A DNA stretch of 64,000 nucleotides. Origin: Rhynchopus euleeides. Taxonomy: Eukaryota; Euglenozoa; Diplonemea; Diplonemida; Diplonemidae. How positions within the stretch are numbered: the first letter of the stretch is position 1; each line of letters starts with the position of its first letter. The notes under the pieces were generated by a model. The model was given only the letters and a program-made list of their open reading frames with translations. It had not been told where the DNA came from and did no database searches. Location: the NCBI GenBank assembly GCA_963210315.1, contig OY723312.1, positions 1,116,001-1,180,000 of the forward strand, given 5' to 3'. The translations under genes were made by a program, and so were the position numbers. Positions 34,110 through 44,600 of the stretch are shown one piece after another.

Positions 34110-34654
34110 CCCCCCAAGGCGTTGTTTGTACACCCGAAATATGCCGAGACGGTGACGATGCGTCCTGTTGATCATTCAGGTGAGGGGCGATTCTGGTTTG
34201 TGTGGGTGGGTGTGGTGTGCCCGATTTGTCACGGCTTGAGGTTGGAATCATCACGGCGCAGGTCCAGTTTTTTTCCCTCTAAAAATCCTGCCCGAATAGT
34301 CCAATCCAAGCGTTCAAATCAGGCATATCACCCCTGCACACACACAACTGCCTCTTGCCCCGAGCACACACACACACTCCCCGCAGCCCCTTCCCCACTC
34401 CTGTGATCTTCTTTTTGTGTTTGCCACAACATGTGAAAAACACAACCAAAATCCGTAAAGTACTTTTATTTGCTCATTTTCTTTGTTAGCGCGGGGGGGG
34501 GGGGGGGTAGGGGGGGTCATAAGCCCCCCTAAAAACGTACGAAAACCAAAATTTTCAACATACCATCAGAACCGCCCTAATACCTGATCTGACCCGAAAA
34601 TCCGACCCATACCCCCCCGGAAACTGTCTGGGGCCCACTTGTGACACCTGATAC

Positions 34655-34757
34655 GCACTTTTGTGATGATTTTTTGGGGTCCTAAAAAATGTACCTCAGT
34701 TTCGTACCTTGCCTTTGTACCTGAACCACTCCCGACCGCATTATTTCGTTCTTTGCC
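34655..34757. repeat. Inner inverted repeat, left arm
   Basis: Reads ACTTTTGTGATGATTTTTTG and on through CGCATTATTTCGTTCTTTGC. The exact complement lies at 35807-35906. The arm overlaps the end of the outer TIR, suggesting one element inserted beside or into another. Confidence 0.8.
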
Positions 34758-35010
34758 TTTTCTGCGGTGGTTCTGGCTCAGGTGGCACGCATGTTGCCTT
34801 CCCCAGTGCCTCGGCAAGGTCTTTCTTGACCTGATTAGTGGGAATGTTGTGTTGTTGCGTCAGCAGAATGAGTTCAGCCACCTTCTGGGTGTAGTACTTC
34901 GATCGCATATGGGTCATTGTGAGTACTTCGTACGCCTGGGAGGCTGCATCGGCATTAGTAGGCAGCGTTGTAGATGCTTTTGCTTCGTCGATCTTAGCCT
35001 GTGAAGGCAC
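34741..35010 (-). CDS. Unknown small protein, 89 codons, inside the TIR element
   Basis: Ends at TAA 34741-34743. The open frame has no ATG at the front: GTG 35008-35010 is the earliest start-like codon, and the first ATG is about 30 codons in (MTHMRSKYYTQK). The sequence is helical and mixed (AEALGKATCVPPEPEPPQKR), with a basic end KRQRTK that could act as a nuclear signal. It lies directly downstream of the other minus frame with overlapping ends, so the two may be parts of one gene. No family recognised. Confidence 0.45.
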   Translation of the reverse strand: MPSQAKIDEAKASTTLPTNADAASQAYEVLTMTHMRSKYYTQKVAELILLTQQHNIPTNQVKKDLAEALGKATCVPPEPEPPQKRQRTK

Positions 35011-35045
35011 GATTGGGATATTGTACGCCCTGAGAGCCGAAGTGG

Positions 35046-35759
35046 TTATGATTGTGCTGTGTAATTTGCGCCCCGCAGGATATGCACACCACGCAGTCTC
35101 GACAACACGTATGAGAGTGTACCATGTGGGGACTCAACAAGGTCATTGGATCGGCATCTGCCTGCCGACTCAGCCCCCACACAGTGCGACCGCAAGGTCG
35201 CCAGGGATGTCTCAACGCCAGGGGAATACCCTCCCCTGGCGTTGTACAACCCTACTCTCAACCCTCGGGTCCTCTCCTGGAGGCGGTGGTGGCGGGCCCG
35301 CAACGCTTCGTACTTCCGGTACAGACTGAGGTAGTCTGCCCGGCTGACCCGCTCATTGCTTCCTAGATCATCTGCTGCTCTGGAGCTGCCATCACTCTCA
35401 CTGCCCACATCAGTTGGTGTGGGGGTAGGAGCAGGACGAGTGGGAGGAGTAGGAGTGCAGGTGACATCTTTCTTGGCTAGCAAGGAACGCCGCTTTTCCC
35501 GCACGTGCGTGCAGTTGATGCACCACTGCATATATCTGTCGTCACCACGTCCCACTCGCTCTCCTATGTACCCAGCCCGACGGAGCGCCCGAAATAATGT
35601 CGCCTCACCGATGTCGTGTGCCGTTTTCTTTTTACGCAGGTCTGCCACAACGCTCTCTGCCGAGACCCCGCACATCTCCCGTTTGGCGAGCGTCTTTCGA
35701 GCAAGGTACTCCTCTGCAGCAGCATCTGACACCTCTGCGAGGCCCTGGGCACGCGGCAT
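35046..35759 (-). CDS. Unknown protein with a helix-turn-helix-like region, inside the TIR element
   Basis: Ends at TAA 35046-35048. I chose ATG 35757-35759 (MPRAQGLAEVSDAAAEEYLA); the frame is open further up, but that part lies in the inner repeat. About 237 residues: an Ala-rich helical start; then SAESVVADLRKKKTAHDIGE followed by ATLFRALRRAGYIGERVGRG, which resembles the helix-turn-helix of mobile-element and phage DNA-binding proteins; a CINC pair with charged flanks; a Pro/Thr linker; and a possible coiled segment (YLSLYRKYEALRARHHRLQE). A DNA-binding role for mobilising the element is plausible, but no catalytic DDE or Tyr signature is visible. Confidence 0.5.
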   Translation of the reverse strand: MPRAQGLAEVSDAAAEEYLARKTLAKREMCGVSAESVVADLRKKKTAHDIGEATLFRALRRAGYIGERVGRGDDRYMQWCINCTHVREKRRSLLAKKDVTCTPTPPTRPAPTPTPTDVGSESDGSSRAADDLGSNERVSRADYLSLYRKYEALRARHHRLQERTRGLRVGLYNARGGYSPGVETSLATLRSHCVGAESAGRCRSNDLVESPHGTLSYVLSRLRGVHILRGANYTAQS

Positions 35760-35806
35760 GTGTTGCTCGGCGTGCTGAGTGAGCGTAGTGACACCCTTCC
35801 CTTGCA

Positions 35807-35906
35807 AAGAACGAAATAATGCGGTCGGGAGTGGTTCAGGTACAAAGGCAAGGTACGAAACTGAGGTACATTTTTTAGGACCCCAAAAAATCATCACAAA
35901 AGTTGG
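35807..35906. repeat. Inner inverted repeat, right arm
   Basis: Complement of 34655-34757. It is followed by TTCACTACGCACAAACTACG at about 35928, which recurs as a direct repeat at about 36861. Confidence 0.8.
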
Positions 35907-36205
35907 TGCCCCTGATTTACCCCTTTTTCACTACGCACAAACTACGCAATCTGGGGGGGGGGTCTCGCTTTTTGGTCCCCCCCCAGTTTTTTTTGGTCCC
36001 CCTTTCTGTGTGGCTACTGAGACAGGACTGGAGGCACTGCGCTGACCGAGCAAAAAATTATTGCCAGAACTCACTATACACCGTACGAAAGAACGCACGA
36101 CATGTGGGGCGGGACTCCAGAAACACCTGGGCAAGGTTGCCCCATGCCCAGAAACACCTGAGAAGGAAGTGAGTTCCAGGAGCCGCGTAGAACACCCTCG
36201 AGATT

Positions 36206-36523
36206 GTGAATGATGATACGATCACAGCCTTCAGGGCGCTGCGAGGTGCCACCCTGAAGGTGGCCCTTGACATCAAGGAGAGCGTCGGCCGAGGGGTCGA
36301 CGAAAAGCTGAAGAAGGCGCTACTGGCACTGGATCCCGCGGGGTATACGGAGGTCACCGCCACACAGGCAACCTCCGCTGACAACGTCCAGGAGACGTTA
36401 TCCGAGGGGATCACAACGGCACTAGAGATCTGTGTCACGGGATCCAGGCGCCCACTCTCCCTCGACGGTCTGGGGATTGTTGTTGGGTATGGTGTCGTTT
36501 CCTGCAGCTGCAAAAAAGCGTAG
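36206..36523 (+). CDS. Unknown protein, 105 residues, inside the TIR element
   Basis: An open frame from MNDDTITAFRALRGATLKVA to CSCKKA, ending at TAG 36521-36523. The listed first codon is ATG in the context GATTGTGAATG. Composition is protein-like and helical, with a positively charged middle (VDEKLKKALLALDPAGY). No family recognised. A 49-bp tandem duplication (36545-36593, 36594-36642) follows, and the next frame starts in its second copy. Confidence 0.45.
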   Translation: MNDDTITAFRALRGATLKVALDIKESVGRGVDEKLKKALLALDPAGYTEVTATQATSADNVQETLSEGITTALEICVTGSRRPLSLDGLGIVVGYGVVSCSCKKA

Positions 36524-36606
36524 CAACTGTGCTTCCTTCTTCCTTAATGATGCGTTGACGCTTCCACCCGGAGGAGCTGAAGCAGGCACCGCTTAATGAT
36601 GCGTTG

Positions 36607-36810
36607 ATGCTTCCACCCGACGAGCTGAAGCAGGCACCGCACCAAAGGGCACCCCCAAAGAGACCTGCAAAGACTGCGTCGAAACCCGCACCGAAGGCTG
36701 CCAGCGCTGCAGCACCTGAAGAACCTGCAGCACCTGCAGCACCTGAAGCGCCTGCACCCTCACTGACCCCGGAACAGCAAGAACTCCTTGAGTTTGGGGT
36801 CCCGGCATAG
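36607..36810 (+). CDS. Unknown short Ala/Pro-rich protein, inside the TIR element
   Basis: ATG 36607 (MLPPDELKQAPHQRAPPKRP) to TAG 36808-36810. After a basic Pro/Lys segment comes an Ala/Pro/Glu repeat (AAPEEPAAPAAPEAPAPS) and a short end LTPEQQELLEFGVPA. It looks like a disordered tail and may belong with the frame at 36206. No function can be assigned. Confidence 0.35.
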   Translation: MLPPDELKQAPHQRAPPKRPAKTASKPAPKAASAAAPEEPAAPAAPEAPAPSLTPEQQELLEFGVPA

Positions 36811-37152
36811 AGACAGAGAATGGCTGAGTAAATCAAAAAATGAGACCCCCCCCCCCCTTTTCACTACGCACAAACTACGCAATATGGGGTCGTCAGGGGC
36901 ACCAAAAGTGCGTATCAGGTGTCACAAGTGGGCCCCAGACAGTTTCCGGGGGGGTATGGGTCGGATTTTCGGGTCAGATCAGGTATTAGGGCGGCTCTGA
37001 TGGTATGTCGAAAATTTTGGTTTTGTACGGGCTTATGACCCCCCCTAGGGGGGGGGTTGGGGGAAGGATGCATGTTTTTCAACCGCAGCCCAGACACAAG
37101 AAGGCGATACATTTGTTTTTTTCCCTGACTATTTTTCTTTTCCTGTTTGTGT

Positions 37153-37446
37153 TGGGGTGTAGAACATACCCAGAGGGCAGCTCCTGATCTTGGTGCGATC
37201 CTTACCCCACGATAAGGTCGTACCTACACACGCAATATGGGCGATGGTCTGAGCAGGACCAACCCGACCCGAAACGTGGCTCCCGCACACACCCACACAC
37301 GCGCCTTCACCCCAGTAGGGCAGGATGAAGTGTATGGAGTGTGCTGTTCCGCAGTTTGCCTTACGTCACGCTTCTGCTGCCACTTCACACAATCCAGTGG
37401 GGAGGGAGTGGGCGAGTGACGGAGAGAGGGGAGGTACGGGCATAGT
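37153..37446 (+). promoter_or_regulatory. Upstream region of the giant gene, duplicated at 48898-49192
   Basis: Begins GGGGTGTAGAACATACCCAG and ends AGGTACGGGCATAGT. The second copy differs at about five positions. After it come poly-C, a (CT)n run (37495-37516) and about 290 bp of leader before ATG 37808. No TATA box or clear core element is recognised. A promoter role is inferred from position only. Confidence 0.5.
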
Positions 37447-37807
37447 TCTCGCCGAGCATGGCGAAGCTTCCCCCCTCCCCCCCCCCCCCCCCCCATCTCT
37501 CTCTCTCTCTCTCTCCCCCTCCTGGTATCGAAGCACTGGAGAGCATTGGGCGGAACTGTACCTGGTAGCAACGAGAATACGCCGGGCATGCGCCTCTCCC
37601 TCCACTTCTCCCCTCTTCCCCCCCCCGCCCCACCGCCCCCCCTATGCCCCATCCCATGGGGGTTTTCCCACACTTAGCAGAGGCACAATATTTGCTATTG
37701 CATGCCAATCGCCTCTCCTCGGGGCGAATATTGCGAGAAGGCCGCAGCACTCCACTGAACAGGATTCTGTACAACACACACACGGTGAATTAGGTCAAGC
37801 GAGAAGC

Positions 37808-38640
37808 ATGCCAACGTTGGACTGCCTTGGAGACCTCGTGGCGGAGCAGCTGGAACACAAGCCGTTCCACAACTTCGACATGTTGCTGCGGTGTGCCCGC
37901 ACCGGGGAGAACAGCAACACAAACGACAGCAGCAGCAACGGCGGTTTCGGCGCGGGAGTCGCTGTGAATGATCCGAACTTGAACTTCGCGGAGAAGCTGC
38001 GCCGCGTCGGGTTCAAGGTTCGCTGCGTCGCGGCGCAGACGCGGCTTGCCGCTGAGCGCGACGGGCACGACGCAGGAGCCGCAGACCATGTCGCACTCGT
38101 TGTCACAGCGTCTGGCCGTGACTACTGGGTGGACGTCGGCAACGGCCGGCCGTACCTGAAGCCCGTCGCGGTCCCCCCTCCTGGGGAAGTGACGTCTCCG
38201 GAGACCAGCCACCCGGAGCTGTCGTACCGTCTGGCCCACTCTCCGGACGGGAAGGTCACCGTGGAGCATTCGCACAGGCGCCGCTCGCAGTGGCTGGCAA
38301 ACTACTCATGGCAGGCGGGGGGCGCCGGCGACGGCGACGGCGACGCGAAGGCCGTCCTGCAGCGGCATCTAGCCAGCGGCGCCAGTGCGTTCGGGCCCTT
38401 CCTCCGCGGGCTGCGCCTCAGCAAGTGGAGCGCCGTGGGCGGGGTGTCCGTCAGGGACGCAACGCTGCACGTCGTCGGCGAGGGCACCCGCGAGGCGGGT
38501 TCGCCGCTCGAGCTGCACGCCTTCGTCTACGGGCACTTCGGGAGCGCGTGCGCGCGGAAGCTCCTGTGTGCGCTGGGCGTGCTGCACGACAACTTCGGCA
38601 GAGGTGCCGAGGTGGCGCAGGGGCTCCACTCGCTGCTCCG
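37808..38640 (+). other. Domain: N-terminal arylamine N-acetyltransferase-like, probably inactive
   Basis: Residues 1-278. Keeps the PFHNF box, His94 (ADHVALVV) and Asp109 (YWVDVGNGRPY) at the same 15-residue spacing as the C-terminal NAT. The catalytic Cys position (RGGxC in the family) reads NGGFG, with Gly48 in place of Cys, and no other Cys lies nearby in the right context. It looks like a duplicate of the C-terminal domain turned into a binding or scaffold module. Confidence 0.7.
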
Positions 38641-41600
38641 TACCAACACGCGGGGCGTGCTGCTCGTCACCGGCGCCGCCGGCTTCATCGCGTCGCATAT
38701 CCTGTGCGGAATGGAGGCGGAGTGGGCCCGCTTCCGGCGCGTCATCCTCGTCGACCACTGCAGAGATGTGGAAGGGCGGTTCATGGACACCAAGCAAGAG
38801 CTGCTGGCAGACGCCCGCCGCAGCGCCGAGTCGTGCGGCGTCGTCGTGGACGTCTTCTTCACGCTGGCGGAGGCGGAGCCGCTGCTGCGCGACGTGCGCT
38901 CCGACGTGTCGTGTGCGCTTCTCCTGGCGGCGCTGCCGAACGTGCGGGTGTGCAACGACGCACCGCAGCGCTGCGAAGAGCACAACATCGGCCTCATGAG
39001 GCGCGTTCTGGCTGTCCTGCCCAAGACTTGCGGGGTCATCTTCACGAGCTCGTCAACGGTCTACGGGAAGTCCCCAAGGCCGTGGCACGAGGACGCCGAA
39101 CCTGCGCCAGAGGGCTGCTACGCGGAGTCGAAGCACGAGTGCGAGAAGCTGCTCCGCAGCTTCGGCTTCGTAAGCGTCTGTGTGCTGCGGCTGTTCTCTG
39201 TGTTCGGCGCGCGGGGGCGCGGCGACATGTTCCCGGCACTGATGATGCGCGCCATTCGCGGCGGTGACGTCTTCGAATACTTCTCCCCGAGCGAGCCGCA
39301 GAAGGAGCGCGACTTCACCTACGTTGGTGACATCGCCCCCTTTGTCCGCAGGCTGCTGTCGACGGAACTCTTGGCGCAAGGCATCAGGGGCTTTGAGGTC
39401 GTGAACCTGGGGAACGGTCAGCCGGTTTCCCTCGCGAAGGTGCAGAGCATCATCGAATCCATCGCCGGCTGCCCGGCACGCACGTACATGCACGCGCGTG
39501 CCGGCGACGACATCCGGGGCAACGTCGACGCAACGGAGGCTTCTGTCGACAAGGCGACACGCTTGGGGTTTGTGCGCACGCCGAACGCCCTCGAGAAGGG
39601 GCTACGCGAGCAGTGGGAGCAAATGGACAAGGAACATCCGCGGGAGACGACGGGCACTGTCTCTGTCTCTCGCGCAAGGAGTGTGCCGGACATCGCGTCG
39701 GACATCGAAAGGATCGCAGTGGAGAAGGGGTGCGACTGGTGGAACGACGTCCGACTTGTCGACGCTGACAGTGGGTTCGAGGCGAACGTCCCGCTCCGGC
39801 ACGCGCTGCGTGCGCTGCCACGCGCCGCTCGCCACGGCGTCGAGGCGTTGATGGGCTGTGAGAGCGGGTGTGACGAGGTGGTCCCCGCGGGCGCCTCTGC
39901 TTTGAACGAAGTCTTTCTGGCGGCGGTGCGCGGCGGGGAGAACGCGCTGGACGTCGCGGCTCTGCAGAAGGGGTTCGTTCCGCAGGAGGGGTTGCGGCGC
40001 ATGCGTGCGTTCCTTGCTCCTGTGATCGTCGTCATCGCAACGCGCGCTGGTCGGGAGCAGTCGGGAGCGTCTGGGCAGGAGGTGCTGGTGGACCGTGCGC
40101 TTCGTTCGGTGGCGCTGCAGTCGGCGCGCGTCACCGAAACTGTCGTAGTCGCGGACGGCGGCGTCGATGACGAAGCGCTCCGCGGCGTGGTGCGTGAGGC
40201 CTGCAGCAACACCACCGTCCTGGAGAACCGGCGGACCATCGGCATGAGCGGCACGGGGTCCTGGAACACCGCAATTGACTATACCCACGACAAGTACGGC
40301 GACGGCGCGTGGGTTGCCATGCTCGACGACGACGACGAGTGGAAGAGCGAGCACGTCGAGAGAAACCTCCGCGCTGGGTGGGGCCGTACCCACCCGGACC
40401 GCGTGCAGATGTGCGTCAGCGGGCTTGTCCGCATCACCGGCGAGAAGCATCAGGAGCAGCCGCCTCCTGTGCACTTCCCGCCCGTCGAGGAGCTGCTCGT
40501 GACAAACCCTGGGATCCAAGGGTCGAACTTGTTCGTCCGTTGCGGCCTGCTTGTGTTGGCGGGTGGCTTCGACGAGGCGTTGCCGTCGGCGACGGACCGA
40601 GACCTGTGCATCCGGCTGCACGATGTGTTCGGAGGCAACGGCGACGCGTACGCGTGCGCTGAGGGGCAGTGCACTGCGTGGCATTACGCTGACGACAACC
40701 GCCCGCGCGTGTCGACCCGCGGCAGCGATGCGAAGAGAAACGGCCTGCAGCGGTTTTACTACAAGCACCGCCCGCGCATGACGCCGGAGCTTGAGGAGAA
40801 GTTTTTCCGCCGCGGGCGTGAACTCTTCGACTGCGTTGTCGCGATGTTGTGTGCACCATGGGTGGCCGCGCCCAGCACCCCGCGGACCTGCATCCTGCCC
40901 ACAGCTGCGCAGGGTCAGCCCGGTGTGTCGCTCAGCGCAACCGCGGCAGAGGCGCTTCAGAAGCTTCTGCAGAATCCGCCGGAAACCGGCACTCCTGCGG
41001 CGAGAAAGAAGGTCGTCATCGGCGTAGTCACGTCGTCTGCGCCCCGCTGCGAAGGACTCCTGCACGACTTGCACGCGTATGCTGCGCAGCACCCCACACG
41101 ACTTGTACTTGAAGTGCTCGTGCTTCACACCGGGACCGACGACGACCGCCGTGCGCTCGACATCGTCACTGGTGCATGCGGCGGGCTGTCCGTCGACGTC
41201 CGCGACGTCACGTCCCCCGCAGCGCAGGCCGTCGTCGCCGTGACGTGGCCCGGGGGATCGAAGCCCGACGAGTGTCCGATCGCGGTGACCCGGACGGTCC
41301 TGCAGTATCTCCTCTACTACAAGGCTGAGGAGGAAGCCGACGCGGTTGTCGTGCTGGACGACGACAAGCGCCTCCCCGCGAGATGGGGGCTGCACCACGC
41401 GCTCGCCGAGTGCGAGGCGGGGCACGAGAGGGGCAGCAGCGAATCCGGCACAATCCTGATCGGGCGTGACGTGAAGACCGCCCCCAACACGGTCCTCTTG
41501 AGCATGCGCACGCAGCTCGTCGATGCACTCAGTTCGCTGCGGCTGCAGCAGCGCGGGCTGTCTCCTGTCCCCGACTTCGCGAGCATCGACGCAAACACGT

Positions 41601-44600
41601 GGGACCAGTACTACGACCTCAGCAGCACACGCTGGGACCACTTGGAAATGCCGCGCTACGTAGCCGCATGCGGCAGCGCAGACAACGTCGCCGCGAGGGT
41701 CCTTGCGGGGGACCCACTGTGCCGCGACGCCATCCCTGGCGAGCACGAGGTCGGGGAGGAGACCACGCAGCGCGGGGGCTGCATGCTTGTCCCGCGCCAG
41801 AGATTCAAGGCGTTGCTCACGCCGCAGCTCGTGCCGCGAGTCTGTCTTGGCGGGTCGTGGCAGGCGCTGCGGCGCTCCGACTCGGTGTGGGCGAAGTACC
41901 AAAGCCTTGTCCGCGGGGTGCCGTGCCGTGTGAGCAGGCACCTCACGGTGCTGCACGACAACCGCGTGGACCTCGACGTGCAGAGGAAGCTGATGTCGGA
42001 GGCGGACGACGAGTGCGTGCGGCACGCGTGCGCGAAGAGCCGCCGCGACGTCCTCCTCGAGACCCTCGGCAGCCTCGTCGGTAGCATCATCGACGGCAGC
42101 GTGGCGGACACCGCCGGGCTCGTCTCAGCCGACGAGATCCGCAAGAAGGCGCGGGCACGGTTCGGGCGCTTGCGCAGGCATTTCATGCGGACGGGAGAGC
42201 TTATGAAGCAGCTGCGCACGTTCGGCAGCGGGCCGCACGTCGATGCCCTTGGCCTGACGCTCGACCCGCCGCTCTGCGAGCTCGAGGTCTTTGCGCCGGC
42301 GGAGGCGTTCGTCGAGCGTCTGTGCAAAATGTGCGGCGAGAAGCTGCCGTGGGCGGAGTTGCTGCGCCGCGCTGCGGGCGACGGTTGCTCGTGGGACAGC
42401 ATGCCGCGGCTCCACGCGATGACCGTTGTCGGCGCTGGCAACGAGGGCGTCGTGCTGTGCGACGGCGACCAGGCGGTGAAGGTGTTCGACGCCCGTGAGC
42501 AGGAGGACCTGCCGCCGTGGGCAGCGCTGCTGCCGCAGTTGTCCGAAGTCTGCGGTGGCCCCGTCGACGTTGAGCGGTGCGGCTCACGAGTCGTTCAGCG
42601 CCGGCCGTTCGTGCAAGGCGAGGAGTATGATCAGGACAAGGGGCCTGCCGTGGTGCAGCTGCTGCGCAAGTGGAAACGTGCCGGTCTTTGCATGCGCAAC
42701 TACAAGCGGGAGAACGTCGTGGCGGGCGAAGACGGCGCGTTGCACATCGTCGACATTGGGCACGACGTCGTCGAGTATTCGGACGCCGAGTTCAAGTCGA
42801 TGGCGCGTCGTGCGTACCTCGCGGCGACGCTGCGCGGGTACAGCAGCGCAGAGCTCGCCGCAGCCTGCAGGGCGCCGCTGCCGTACGAACTGCCCGCACC
42901 GAATTTCGATGCGTTCTTCGCACTGCTCGCCGCGCCAGCAGACGTCCCTCGTCCGCTCACCACCGGCGGCGTTGCAGTGCTCCACTTCGAAACCGCCAAC
43001 GACCTCGAGGCGCATTGCCGCGGCCGCACGCAGCAGCAGCAGCAGCCGCAGTGGCTTCTCCTCCGTGACGGCTGTCCCGCTGTCTCGACGCGGCGGGCGG
43101 TGCGTCGGGCGTACCGGGTGCTGCGCAAAGGCGAGTGTGCAGACCTGGGGGCCGGCGGATGCAACGACCGACTGGAACACGTCGCCGCTTACGAGTGGCT
43201 CGTCGCGCCGCGCTGCAACGACGCGCCGCTCACGCTCGTCGTGAAGTGCTGCGCGCAGGACGCAGACCTGCTCGACGCGCTGCTCCGGCAGCTCGTGGGG
43301 AAGCTGGAGGAGCTCGCGTGCTTCGAGGAGGTCGTCCTGCTGGCGGAGACCCACCCGCCGAACGAGTCCGGTGTGTTCCTGCGAAGCTTCCTGCCCGGCG
43401 GTGCTGACGCTGCTGTCGCGTGGGACGAACAGGGACGTCGCTTCGAGGAGCGCCTCCGCGCCGTCGAGCACTTGGGGCTCGTCGACCGCGTGGTGCGTGT
43501 TGGGTTCGACCCGGAACGCGCGGAGGCGACGAACCGCCGGTGGTTCGCACACGACACCGACCACACGCACTCCCAAGGTGGGGAGCCCTACGAGACGCTC
43601 CTGTCCTTCCTCGACGGCGGCACCACCACGGACATTGTCCTTCAGGTCGACGTCGACATCATCGTCAACCCCGGGTGTTGCGGGGAAGGGACTTGCGACC
43701 TCAACCGCATCGCGGCAGAGGTGTTCCGCGGCAACAGCGCTGCCGTGACCCTCGCCGGCCTGCCAATCCACGACCCGCGGCGGCGGGGGGGAGCCGCGAA
43801 CGTCGGCCAGCAGGACGAGCTCCAAGCGCGCGAGCCGCAACTGCCCCACGAGCTGCCGGCCGAGGCGGCGCCCGCGCTTGCAGCGGCGACGCTGCAGGCA
43901 CGCTACGAGGAGGACCCCAGCGAGGCGCGCACCGGGCCGCTCCGCACGGAGATCCGCTTCGCGTTTTTCCACCTCCCGCGCCTCTTCGCGCTGCGCCCGC
44001 TCGACGGCGGAGCTGGCCTGCCGCGCGGCGCGCCCCTCGCGCGCTCATGGTACCGTCTGCTGGACTGCGCGGTGGTGCGGAACGAAGCGTCGTCTCTGCG
44101 CCGGCACGTTGCGGGACCGACGCCGATCTTCATGCACCCGCCGAACGAGATGAAGAAGAACCCGTCGCTGTACTTAGCGGCTGCGCACGCAGCGGCGAGC
44201 GGCGAGCCGGGTGGCGCCGGCGGTCCCCTCGCCGACGCATGGCGCGCGCAGGAAGGAGAGGTGGACCTGCAGGGCGACGCGGCGACGTGGTGCGGGCGGA
44301 GCGAAGACATCGTTGTCGTGGTTGTTGGGTACTGCGTTGCGCACGCCCGCGCGCGGTGGTGCCTCATGTCGCTGGCAGACGACCTCAAGCGGAGCCGGGA
44401 GGACCCAGAGTTTAAGGGGGTCAGCGTCGGTGTGGTGGTTGCCGACGACGCGTCGCCCGACGATGAGAACGTCGACCGCCTCCGCTGCTGCGCCACAGAG
44501 CTCTTCGGGCCGCGCGCGACGTTCGTGGCGCGGGCCCGGCGTGTCGGGTATCTCGAAAACACCCGCCTCGGCATCACGGAAGTGTGCACGAACCCAGCGT

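Larger units (their letters stand above)
34510..37045. mobile_element. 2.5-kb DNA transposon-like element with ~150-bp terminal inverted repeats
   Basis: The ends are GGGGGGGTCATAAGCCC and GGGCTTATGACCCCCCC, flanked on both sides by TA (34508-34509, 37046-37047), consistent with a TA target duplication. The inverted repeats extend to about 34663 and 36905 at roughly 95% identity by eye. A second inverted pair lies inside (34655-34757 and 35807-35906). Four protein-like frames are carried: two on minus between the inner repeats, two on plus to the right. None matches a transposase I can name, so it may be a novel autonomous family or a non-autonomous element with captured genes. The related 48.8-kb segment lacks the whole element. 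Confidence 0.8.

Noticed and set aside
35046-37045. Polinton or giant-virus fragment
   Set aside because: No capsid, protein-primed polymerase, packaging ATPase or integrase signature, and the element is only 2.5 kb with a TA duplication.
37325-37807. Upstream extension of the giant gene to an earlier start
   Set aside because: The 161 extra codons run through poly-C and (CT)n and read low-complexity Pro/Ser/Leu. Protein-like sequence starts at 37808.
39602-42025. Minus-strand frame of 807 codons, and similar antisense frames over the giant gene
   Set aside because: GC-rich codon third positions keep the opposite strand open. The sense strand has recognisable domains and the antisense has none, apart from the inverted-repeat segments.
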